Origin: RGIG8709 sp045575975
GTDB taxonomy: Bacteria > Bacillota > Clostridia > Monoglobales > Monoglobaceae
Direction of reading: 5' to 3'
Assembly: GCA_045575975.1 (NCBI GenBank)
Contig: JAZNFO010000023.1
Coordinates: forward strand, 1-15,133
DNA length: 15,133 nt
Shown here: positions 6,180 to 13,206 of the stretch, piece after piece
Layout of the letters: each line of letters starts with the position of its first letter
Position numbering within the stretch: the stretch's first letter is position 1
Program-made: the position numbers and the translations under genes
Notes under the pieces: generated by a model
Database searches by the model: none
What the model was told of the DNA's origin: nothing
Seen by the model: the letters and a program-made list of their open reading frames with translations, nothing else

Positions 6180-7788
6180 GCATAAATCCTCTTTTCTTTA
6201 TAACATCTATAATGTAATCACAATATTCCTCGCAGGTTTTTTCACTTTCACTTTCAACCATAACTCTTATAACAGGTTCAGTTCCGCTTTGTCTAAGAAG
6301 CACTCTGCCTTTACCGTTTATTTTTTTATCAACGGTTTCCACAGCTTTTAAAACTAACTCATCTTTCGCAACAGTTTCCTTGTCTGTTACTTTTATATTT
6401 TTTGTCAACTGGGGATAAAGCAGAACATTTTCACATAAGGTGGAAAGGCTTGATTTAAGTTCACACATTTCTTCTGCAACCATTATTGCAGTTAATATTC
6501 CGTCTCCCGTTGTTGCATATTTCTTCAAAATAATATGACCTGATTGTTCTCCACCCAGGGAATAGTCGTTTTCCTGCATGCATTCATAAACAAAACGGTC
6601 TCCAACTTTTGTTTGAATACATTCGATACCAATATTTTCAAGACTCTTAATAAATCCACTGTTTGACATTACGGTTGCAACGATTTTATTTCCATTAAGC
6701 ACGCCTCTTGCTTTAAGTCTTTTCCCAAGGATATACATTATTGCATCACCGTCAACAACATTCCCATTTTCGTCAACAGCTATACATCTGTCTGCATCTC
6801 CATCAAATGCAAAACCAACATCAAGATGCTTTACTCTCACAAGTCTGCACAAATTTTCAATATAGGTTGAACCACAATTGCAATTTACATTTAAACCATC
6901 AGGCTGGTCGCCAACAACTGTGAGCTGAGCACCTAAAGCACCAAAAACCTGCTTTGCTATCATCCAGGATGCCCCGTTTGCACAGTCTATCCCTATTTTT
7001 AAATTTTTATAAGAATGGGAAGCAAGAGAAATTAAATATCCCAAATATCTGTTTCTACCTGAAATATAGTCTATTATACAGCCTATTTTTTCTCTTTTTG
7101 CAAGGGGTAAATCACTTTCGTATATTCCAATTTTGCTCAAATTCCCGTCAATATAGGCTTCAATAAATAATGTTGTTTCATCATCAAGTTTTTCACCAAA
7201 ACGATTTATTATTTTTATTCCATTATCATAAAATGGATTATGACTTGCTGTTATCATAATTCCACAGTCAAATTCATCTTGTCTGGTTACATAAGAAACA
7301 CTTGGCGTTGTTGTTACATGAAGCATATATGCATCTGCACCAGATGCAATAATACCAGCAACTATAGAATATTCAAGCATATAGCTTGAGCGTCTTGTAT
7401 CCTTTCCAATAACAATCTTTGGCCTGTATCCGCTTTTTTGACATCCTGATAACTGTGACGAATAATACCATCCAAGAAATCTGCCAATTTTATATGCCTG
7501 AATTGAAGTTGGTCCAATATTAGCTTCTCCTCTGAAGCCGTCTGTTCCAAAATATTTTGGTTTAGATTTCTTTTTTTCATCCATTATTTCTTTTTTTTCT
7601 CTTAATAAATCATCTGCCGAAATATCAAGCAGATCACAAAGCATAACAACTTTATCAATTTGAGGTAATGCCTGATTTATTTCCCATTTGGAAATAGATT
7701 GTCTCGATACATTAATTTTTTCTGCAAGCTGTTCCTGAGAAAGTCCGCGAACTGTCCTTAGATATGAGATTTTTTCACCAATAGTCAT
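6172..7788 (-). CDS. glmM: Phosphoglucosamine mutase with N-terminal XRE-type helix-turn-helix domain
   Basis: A 538-residue fusion. Residues 1-64 form a Cro/C1-type helix-turn-helix (IGEKISYLRTVRGLSQEQLA, then VSRQSISKWEIN). A short lysine-rich linker (64-77) leads into a complete phosphohexomutase starting at KYFGTDGFRGEAN. The mutase has the catalytic serine loop TASHNP (S182), the metal loop DGDADR (329-334), the sugar loop GGEQSG (412-417) and the phosphate-binding RQSGTEP (499-505), and ends like other GlmM proteins, which are normally about 450 residues. It should interconvert glucosamine-6-phosphate and glucosamine-1-phosphate for UDP-GlcNAc and cell-wall synthesis. The frame is continuous, with no sign of frameshift. 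ATG 7788 has AGGGTG 5 bases upstream. An internal ATG at 7584 (residue 69) would give a plain GlmM, but its upstream site is weak. Another hexose-phosphate mutase specificity is possible, though FGTDGxRG and the GlmU-like partner favour GlmM. Confidence 0.88.
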   Translation of the reverse strand: MTIGEKISYLRTVRGLSQEQLAEKINVSRQSISKWEINQALPQIDKVVMLCDLLDISADDLLREKKEIMDEKKKSKPKYFGTDGFRGEANIGPTSIQAYKIGRFLGWYYSSQLSGCQKSGYRPKIVIGKDTRRSSYMLEYSIVAGIIASGADAYMLHVTTTPSVSYVTRQDEFDCGIMITASHNPFYDNGIKIINRFGEKLDDETTLFIEAYIDGNLSKIGIYESDLPLAKREKIGCIIDYISGRNRYLGYLISLASHSYKNLKIGIDCANGASWMIAKQVFGALGAQLTVVGDQPDGLNVNCNCGSTYIENLCRLVRVKHLDVGFAFDGDADRCIAVDENGNVVDGDAIMYILGKRLKARGVLNGNKIVATVMSNSGFIKSLENIGIECIQTKVGDRFVYECMQENDYSLGGEQSGHIILKKYATTGDGILTAIMVAEEMCELKSSLSTLCENVLLYPQLTKNIKVTDKETVAKDELVLKAVETVDKKINGKGRVLLRQSGTEPVIRVMVESESEKTCEEYCDYIIDVIKKRGFMHE

Positions 7789-7839
7789 ATTATCACCCTA
7801 CTTAAATTTATTTATATATAATATTAGCAAAACAAGAGG

Positions 7840-7848
7840 ATTATATCA
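7840..7848 (-). promoter_or_regulatory. Extended -10 promoter of the HTH-GlmM operon
   Basis: The minus strand reads TGATATAAT, an extended -10 with perfect TATAAT at 7840-7845. No good -35 is found 16 to 18 bases upstream (it would read about AAAATC), which suits a weak or regulated promoter. The transcript would start near 7833, about 45 bases before ATG 7788. Confidence 0.6.
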
Positions 7849-7886
7849 ACCAACCGCACATTGATTTTTTAGCAACCAACAGTTGC
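7847..7886. repeat. Paired CAACCAAC repeats, possible operator for the HTH-GlmM protein
   Basis: CAACCAAC occurs at 7847-7854, touching the -10 element, and again at 7873-7880, 26 bases away in the same orientation. The second copy lies in an inverted repeat, GCAAC (7872-7876) and GTTGC (7882-7886). Position and repetition fit a regulator site, and the first gene downstream encodes a helix-turn-helix. Autoregulation is inference. Confidence 0.4.
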
Positions 7887-7889
7887 ACC

Positions 7890-7918
7890 AAAAAAGGAAG
7901 TGATAAATCACTTCCTTT
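7890..7918 (-). terminator. Intrinsic terminator of the TRAP/dehydrogenase operon
   Basis: A perfect 11-bp stem, AAAGGAAGTGA (7893-7903) with TCACTTCCTTT (7908-7918), closes a 4-base loop. On the minus strand a run of six T (7890-7895, overlapping the stem foot) follows. It lies 10 bases after the dehydrogenase stop. Confidence 0.88.
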
Positions 7919-7928
7919 CAAATTAACA

Positions 7929-8879
7929 TTATAAATCAATTCGGTTTCTAATCTTTCCGTTTAAAAATGCACTGATATTATCTGATACTTCATCAACACA
8001 TCTGTTTCTGGCCTCATAGGCACCCCATGCCATATGAGGAGTCAGGCAAACATTTTTCATATGTTTAATTCTGTTATAGGGATGTTCTGTTGAAAAAGGT
8101 TCTGTTGTGTAAACATCTGTTCCAAAAGCTCCTATTTTCCCATTTTCCAATGCATCACAAATAGCCTCTTCGTCAGTTACCCCGCCTCTTGCTGTGTTAA
8201 CAATGATAACATTTTTTTTCATCATAGAAATAGTTTCTGAATTAATTATTTTTCTTGTTTCATCATTTAGCGGCGCATGTATTGTAATAATATCCGAAAC
8301 CTTGCAAAGGGTTTCTATATCAACACAATTTATACCTTCGCAAGCTATTCTTTTGTTAACTACAACATTACACCCTAGAGCTGATGCAACCTTTCCAACC
8401 TGCATACCAATGTTACCATATCCTAAAATTCCCCAGGTTTTACCTGAAAGTTCATAATACACTGGTGAGAGTCTGTTTGCAACTCCGCTTTTTGTATATG
8501 ATCCGTCATTAACAAATTCTGTATAGTAAGGAAGATTAATCGATAAAGACAAAACCATAGCAAGTGTAACCTGTACAACACTGTTTGTTGAGTATCCAAC
8601 AACATTACAAACAGCTATATTTCTTTCTTTGCAGGCATGAATATCTATATTATCATACCCTGTCGCTGTGACACAAATAAGCTTTAGTTTTTTAGCATAT
8701 TTAAGAACATCTTTTGTAATTTTAATTTTATTGACAATTAAAATCTCGGCATCTTTAATTCTGTCCGGAATCTCTGTTTCATCAGATGTAGGATAGCTGA
8801 TGAATTCTCCGCAATTTTCAATTTTTTCAAGAGATATATCACTACCCAAGGTATCTCTATCCATCATTATGATTTTCAT
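7929..8879 (-). CDS. D-2-hydroxyacid dehydrogenase (hydroxypyruvate/glyoxylate reductase-like)
   Basis: A 316-residue cytosolic oxidoreductase of the D-isomer-specific 2-hydroxyacid dehydrogenase family, which interconverts 2-hydroxy acids and 2-keto acids. The Rossmann motif is GYGNIG (G153, G155, G158), and the catalytic triad is complete: R231 in NTARGG, E260 in TTEPF and H282 in PHMAW. The PHMAWGAYEAR segment resembles glycerate dehydrogenase/hydroxypyruvate reductase members. The acidic residue that normally ends the second beta strand and selects NAD is replaced by K176-R177 (NVVVNKR), suggesting NADP(H) use (inference). The start overlaps the TRAP permease stop by 4 bases (ATGA), with AGGAG inside the permease end, so translation is coupled. 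The coupling implies that it acts on the imported substrate or a product of it. A terminator follows at 7890-7918. Confidence 0.88.
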   Translation of the reverse strand: MKIIMMDRDTLGSDISLEKIENCGEFISYPTSDETEIPDRIKDAEILIVNKIKITKDVLKYAKKLKLICVTATGYDNIDIHACKERNIAVCNVVGYSTNSVVQVTLAMVLSLSINLPYYTEFVNDGSYTKSGVANRLSPVYYELSGKTWGILGYGNIGMQVGKVASALGCNVVVNKRIACEGINCVDIETLCKVSDIITIHAPLNDETRKIINSETISMMKKNVIIVNTARGGVTDEEAICDALENGKIGAFGTDVYTTEPFSTEHPYNRIKHMKNVCLTPHMAWGAYEARNRCVDEVSDNISAFLNGKIRNRIDL

Positions 8880-10813
8880 GCCTGTTTACTCCTGGAAATA
8901 TATTGAGTAACAAAAACAACGGCAAAAAGGGCAAATCCTAATACATCAGTAACTGCCCCCGGATAAATAAGAAGCAAACCGCCGATTAAACTTAATACTC
9001 TCTGAAGCCAGGACATATTCTTGAGTAAGTACCCCTGAAGAGCAGCTGAAACCGCAAACATACCAATAACAGATGTTATACTTATTAAAACAACTTCCCA
9101 AACTGTTGTGTCTATAAACAGCATAGCCGGATTTAATGCAAATATGTAAGGCACTATAAATGCACCAACAGCAAGCTTAGAAGCTGTAACAGCTGTTTTC
9201 ATAGGGTTTGCCTGAGCAATTGCTGCACCGGCATACGCCGCAAGGGCAACAGGCGGTGTTAAATCCGCAACAATACCAAAATAGAAAACAAAGAAATGTG
9301 CAGCAATAGGATCAACTCCCATACGAACAAGAATCGGAGCGCAAGTCGCTGCCATTATACAGTAGTTAGCTGTAGTCGGAACACCCATTCCAAGTACAAT
9401 ACAACAAAGCATTGTTAAAAACAGCGCAACAATAACTCTGCTGCCCGCAAGTGTAACAATACCGTTTATCATCATATTTGCAAGTCCTGTCATTGTAATT
9501 GTACCTGCAATAATACCAGCAACACCACAAGCTGCAGCAACCGCAATCATACCCTGACCGCCGGCAGCCAATGCTTCAAAAATTCGTTTAAAACTAATTC
9601 TGTTTTCTTTATTAAATAAGCCAACAAAAATAGCTACAAGAATTGAAATAGCAGCTGCATATTGAATTGAACGCTGACTTGTGCTTACAAGATAAACTAA
9701 AACAATAAGTGGTAAAAGTAAATATGTCTGTTTAAGTAATGGTAGAAATCTGGGAAGTTCATCTTTCGTTAGGCCTTTTAGACCTTCTTTTTTAGCTTCT
9801 AAATGAACAGAGATAAATACTCCGGCAAAGTATAAAACAGCAGGTAAAATTGCTCTTAATGCAATATTACTATATGGAACACCAAGATAATCAGCCATCA
9901 AAAACGCTGCAGCACCCATAATTGGAGGCATTATTTGACCACCAGTTGATGCTGACGCTTCAGATGCAGCTGCAAACTCCGGTTTATATCCGGTTTTCTT
10001 CATAAGCGGAATAGTAACAGAACCCGAACCAACTGTATTTGCAACAGAAGAGCCTGAAACCATACCCTCAAGAGCACTAACAACAACGGCAACCTTTGCA
10101 GGACCACCTGAAAAACCGCCAACAATTGAATTGCTTATTTTAATAAAAAACTCCGCAATGCCTGTTCTTTCAAGAAATGCACCAAAAATTATAAATACTA
10201 CGATAAATTTGGAACAAACATTTACAGGAGTTGACAAAACCCCTTCTTTTCCATAGAAAAGATAATGAGTTGCATATTTTATTCTTCCCCAGAATGTCGG
10301 ATTTGAAAGCCCCCAGAAAAGAGCATAAATCAAAAACACACTGGCAACTATAACAATAGGAAGACCAACGCTTCGTCTGCAGACTTCAGCAAGTGAAATA
10401 ATCCCCATAACACCAATAATAATCTGATACCAGCTAAAATTACTGCCTTGCTGAATTATTTCAACAGCATTAAATGCAAAATACAGGAAAGCACCTGTTC
10501 CGCACAACATAAGCAAAATATCATACCACGGAAGACTATTGACCTTTTGTGTGCCTTTTTTAGCAGGATAAACAAGATATCCAATAAATATTATAAAGGC
10601 AACAAAAGTTGTCAGTCTGATTTCTTCAAGCCAACTTGCAAACAAAGTTACATATATGCAAAACAACGAAAAAATAACAAGAACTGTATTAACTAATATT
10701 TTAGAATTACCTTCCCATATCCTTGTGTTTGACTCTCTGTCAAACTTTTTCATTACGGCGTCTAAATCCATTGGTTCTACATTTTGTTGAACTTCCTTCT
10801 TTTTCAAAAACAA
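8876..10813 (-). CDS. TRAP transporter fused permease (DctQM type, TAXI subfamily)
   Basis: A 645-residue polytopic membrane protein joining the small (DctQ-like, roughly the first 200 residues) and large (DctM-like) TRAP subunits, as usual for TAXI systems. The signature stretch at about 233-300 includes GFSGGPAKVAVV, SGSSVANTVGSGSVTIPL and STGGQIMPPIMG, and a second copy-like motif LGMGVPTTANYCIMAA lies further on. It uses an ion gradient to import an organic acid delivered by the lipoprotein receptor encoded just upstream. The start is TTG at 10813: an in-frame TGA lies two codons upstream and GAGGAG sits 9 bases before it; a second TTG at 10807 is less well placed. A hairpin with a T-run separates it from the receptor gene. 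The substrate is not readable from sequence, but the coupled dehydrogenase points to a hydroxy or keto acid. Confidence 0.93.
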   Translation of the reverse strand: MFLKKKEVQQNVEPMDLDAVMKKFDRESNTRIWEGNSKILVNTVLVIFSLFCIYVTLFASWLEEIRLTTFVAFIIFIGYLVYPAKKGTQKVNSLPWYDILLMLCGTGAFLYFAFNAVEIIQQGSNFSWYQIIIGVMGIISLAEVCRRSVGLPIVIVASVFLIYALFWGLSNPTFWGRIKYATHYLFYGKEGVLSTPVNVCSKFIVVFIIFGAFLERTGIAEFFIKISNSIVGGFSGGPAKVAVVVSALEGMVSGSSVANTVGSGSVTIPLMKKTGYKPEFAAASEASASTGGQIMPPIMGAAAFLMADYLGVPYSNIALRAILPAVLYFAGVFISVHLEAKKEGLKGLTKDELPRFLPLLKQTYLLLPLIVLVYLVSTSQRSIQYAAAISILVAIFVGLFNKENRISFKRIFEALAAGGQGMIAVAAACGVAGIIAGTITMTGLANMMINGIVTLAGSRVIVALFLTMLCCIVLGMGVPTTANYCIMAATCAPILVRMGVDPIAAHFFVFYFGIVADLTPPVALAAYAGAAIAQANPMKTAVTASKLAVGAFIVPYIFALNPAMLFIDTTVWEVVLISITSVIGMFAVSAALQGYLLKNMSWLQRVLSLIGGLLLIYPGAVTDVLGFALFAVVFVTQYISRSKQA

Positions 10814-10822
10814 ATGTAATCA

Positions 10823-10828
10823 CTCCTC
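10823..10828 (-). promoter_or_regulatory. Ribosome binding site deciding the TTG start of the TRAP permease
   Basis: GAGGAG on the minus strand is 9 bases before TTG (10811-10813). It lies directly behind the T-run of the intergenic hairpin. Confidence 0.7.
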
Positions 10829-10830
10829 AT

Positions 10831-10865
10831 AAAAAAAGACTGCGGCGAAAATAATCGTCGCAGTC
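10831..10865 (-). terminator. Intergenic attenuator-like hairpin between TRAP receptor and permease
   Basis: On the minus strand GACTGCGACGA (from 10865 to 10855) pairs with TCGCCGCAGTC (10848 to 10838) around a 6-base loop, with one A-C mismatch, and seven T follow (10837-10831). It starts 17 bases after the receptor stop. Such partial terminators commonly let a receptor be made in excess over its permease. Confidence 0.75.
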
Positions 10866-10882
10866 CTAAAAACTTTTTTAGC

Positions 10883-11842
10883 TTAATCAACTGCTACTGT
10901 AATACCTTTTTCAGCAAAATACTTTGCTGCACCTTTGTGGAAAGGAACAACTAATCCTTCTGTAGCATTTTCAATGCTAAGCTCAGCACCTTTCGCATTT
11001 TCGACAGTTATAGCGTCAATATTGTCGAAAATAGCTGCTGTTAATTTATAAACATCATCTTCATTGGCATTTGCACTAACGATTAAAGTTGCTTTAACTG
11101 TAACTGTTGTAACATCTTCTGTCTGTCCTGCATATGTGTTAGCAGGGATTTTATATGTTGTATAGAAAGGACAGTCAGCAATAAGCTTTTCTGCAACAGC
11201 ACCATCGATTGGAACAAGATATGCAGCATTTGTTGTACATAATTCTGTTATAGCAGGTGTTGGAGCACCGGCAACAATAAATGCGGCGTCAATTTTCTTA
11301 TCCTTTAATGCATCAGCACTGTCTGCAAATGACTGATACTGAGCTTTAATGTCTGTTTCTTTAAGACCTGCAGCAGTTAAAACATCTATAGCATTAAAGT
11401 AAACGCCTGAACCGGGAGCACCGATAGATACGCTTCTTCCTTTAAGGTCAGCAACACTCTTGATCGCAGGATCCATTGTCACAAGCTGAACTGCTTCAGC
11501 ATAAAGACCAGCAACTGTTCTAAATGAAGAAATTTTACCTTCTGTTTCAAATGAACGGGTTCCTTCCCATGCATATGTCATAACATCAGACTGAACTGTT
11601 CCTAAATGGTAGTTACCAGCTTCGATTCCCTGAATGTTTGCTTTTGAACCATCAGTTGAAACAACTGTAACATTAATTCCGGCATTATTTTTAATATACT
11701 GTCCAAGCACACCGCCGTAACCATAATATGTACCTGCTGTTCCGCCTGTACCCATTGTCATGGATGTGCCTGCATTACTGCCACATGCAACAACAACAAA
11801 AACCATAATTAATGACAATAAAATTGCAATAATTCTTTTCAT
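10883..11842 (-). CDS. TAXI-family TRAP solute-binding lipoprotein
   Basis: A 319-residue extracellular receptor. The N terminus is a lipoprotein signal: MKR, a hydrophobic core and lipobox VVAC with C20 as the lipidated cysteine, so the mature protein would be anchored outside the membrane. Residues 29-46 (MTMGTGGTAGTYYGYGGV) are the TAXI-family hallmark, and a substrate-binding-protein fold follows (e.g. GRSVSIGAPGSGVYFNA). It captures an organic acid and hands it to the TRAP permease. It has the best ribosome site in the window, GGAGGT 6 bases before ATG, and its own promoter at 11881-11909, consistent with high expression. In other bacteria TAXI proteins bind ligands such as glutamate, but the ligand here is unknown. 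The downstream order receptor, permease, dehydrogenase suggests a dedicated uptake and use operon. Confidence 0.93.
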   Translation of the reverse strand: MKRIIAILLSLIMVFVVVACGSNAGTSMTMGTGGTAGTYYGYGGVLGQYIKNNAGINVTVVSTDGSKANIQGIEAGNYHLGTVQSDVMTYAWEGTRSFETEGKISSFRTVAGLYAEAVQLVTMDPAIKSVADLKGRSVSIGAPGSGVYFNAIDVLTAAGLKETDIKAQYQSFADSADALKDKKIDAAFIVAGAPTPAITELCTTNAAYLVPIDGAVAEKLIADCPFYTTYKIPANTYAGQTEDVTTVTVKATLIVSANANEDDVYKLTAAIFDNIDAITVENAKGAELSIENATEGLVVPFHKGAAKYFAEKGITVAVD

Positions 11843-11880
11843 AACTGTACCTCCGTTATTTTCTAAATATATACAAAACT

Positions 11881-11909
11881 ATTTTACTACAAAATTCTAA
11901 ATTTTGCAA
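11881..11909 (-). promoter_or_regulatory. Sigma-A-type promoter of the TRAP operon
   Basis: On the minus strand TTGCAA (11904-11909) is followed after 17 bases by TAAAAT (11881-11886). It lies between the CLC stop (11936) and the receptor ATG (11842). The gap is very AT-rich and holds no convincing terminator for the CLC gene, so some read-through is possible. Confidence 0.68.
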
Positions 11910-11935
11910 GTAAAAAATTTAAATATATAAAAAAG

Positions 11936-13189
11936 TTAGTTTGTATATAAATCAATAAGTTCATCATTTATCTTGGAATATAGTATTTTCTGGCTTTTAT
12001 AAAGTCCGAATCGTCCGCTGAACATATAACTAACACTGACCGCAACTGCAAATAAATATATATTTTCTGCTCCAAAAACTTCAATTGCAAGAAAAATTGA
12101 TGCAATAGGACAATTAACTACACCGCAAAATAAAGCAACAAAACCAACGGCCGCAGAAATCGTCGGATCAATCCCTAAAATATTCGACATTACGCACCCA
12201 AAGGTTGCACCAATAAAAAAGGTTGGGACAATCTCGCCACCTTTAAATCCCGCAGAAATTGTTATAATTGTAAAAAATATTTTCAAAATCGGCGCCTCAT
12301 ATCTTGCATATCCGGAAATAGCTCTTTCAATAACATTCATTCCGGCTCCGTTATAATCGGTTGTATTAAGCACTGTTGTTAATAAAACAATAAAAGCACC
12401 ACCGATAAATGCCCTGTAATAGGCGTTTTTAAAATACTTTTTAAACAAATGTTCGAAGCTCTTTATTGAAAAACAAAAAGCTATACTTAAAACAGCACAC
12501 AATATTGCCAAAACAACAACTTTTCCAAAAAGATTTATATTTATCGCCTCATATGGAATTTTAAACATAACAGGATTTATATTAAATAATCTTGCAATAT
12601 AACTTGAAACTAAAGCAGATAAAACACACGGAAAAAAACCGGCATATCTTATTTGTCCAACATTTGTAACCTCCAGCGAAAAAAAAGTTGCTGTAACCGG
12701 TGTTCCAAAAAGTGCAGCAAAAACTGCACTCATTCCAGACATAATAACAATATGAATATCATTATTTTTCAACTTAACTAATTTACCAACATTATAACCT
12801 ATACTCCCGCCAATCTGTAATGCAGCACCTTCTCTACCGGCTGAACCACCCAAAAGATGAGTTATTATTGTTCCGATATAAATAAGTGGCAACATAATTA
12901 TTGGAATATCCTTATCATCACGAACAGAATCAATTACTCTGTTTGTATCTATTGCACCTTTATTTTTAAAAAGCTTATAAAGGAAAACGATAATGATACC
13001 ACCAACCGGCAACAACCATATAATTGATGTGTTATTTTCCCTGAAATGCGTTACATAATCAATACATATATGAAAAATACTTCCTACTATCCCGCCAACT
13101 ATTCCAACTAAGAGTGCTATAAAAATCCATTTGAATAATACAAATATATGATTACAGATATTTTCACTCACTTCTTTGACTATACTCAA
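11936..13189 (-). CDS. CLC-family anion transporter, fluoride/proton (CLC-F)-like
   Basis: A 417-residue multispanning protein of the CLC family. The gating glutamate lies in GGSAGREGAALQ (E120), and GFKGGEIVP (314-322) occupies the second anion-site region. The usual GSGIP motif of chloride-type CLCs is missing, while PLIYIGTIITHLLGGSAGREG and GFKGGEIVPTFFIGATFG resemble the CLC-F branch that expels fluoride in exchange for protons (recognition from memory, not from a search). Fluoride export is therefore plausible but not proven, and chloride transport remains possible. A start at ATG 13234 would overlap the phosphatase gene by 28 bases and has no ribosome site. TTG 13189 is preferred because TAGGGGGA lies 6 bases before it, and it sits 17 bases after the phosphatase stop. 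No riboswitch-sized leader precedes it. Confidence 0.85.
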   Translation of the reverse strand: MSIVKEVSENICNHIFVLFKWIFIALLVGIVGGIVGSIFHICIDYVTHFRENNTSIIWLLPVGGIIIVFLYKLFKNKGAIDTNRVIDSVRDDKDIPIIMLPLIYIGTIITHLLGGSAGREGAALQIGGSIGYNVGKLVKLKNNDIHIVIMSGMSAVFAALFGTPVTATFFSLEVTNVGQIRYAGFFPCVLSALVSSYIARLFNINPVMFKIPYEAININLFGKVVVLAILCAVLSIAFCFSIKSFEHLFKKYFKNAYYRAFIGGAFIVLLTTVLNTTDYNGAGMNVIERAISGYARYEAPILKIFFTIITISAGFKGGEIVPTFFIGATFGCVMSNILGIDPTISAAVGFVALFCGVVNCPIASIFLAIEVFGAENIYLFAVAVSVSYMFSGRFGLYKSQKILYSKINDELIDLYTN

Positions 13190-13195
13190 TGCTTT

Positions 13196-13203
13196 TCCCC
13201 CTA
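13196..13203 (-). promoter_or_regulatory. Ribosome binding site deciding the TTG start of the CLC gene
   Basis: TAGGGGGA on the minus strand ends 6 bases before TTG (13187-13189). This favours the short form over the upstream ATG at 13234. Confidence 0.7.
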
Positions 13204-13206
13204 TGA

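Noticed and set aside
6172..7788. HTH-GlmM as a chimera from a frameshift or two merged genes
   Set aside because: One continuous frame with a good start and no stop between domains. The weak internal ATG context does not suggest a separate gene.
11843..11935. Terminator after the CLC gene
   Set aside because: The region is AT-rich with only weak, AT-only pairings. It is better explained as the TRAP operon promoter.
13190..13206. Fluoride riboswitch before the CLC gene
   Set aside because: Only 17 bases separate it from the preceding gene, and no suitable fold or space exists upstream of the operon start either.
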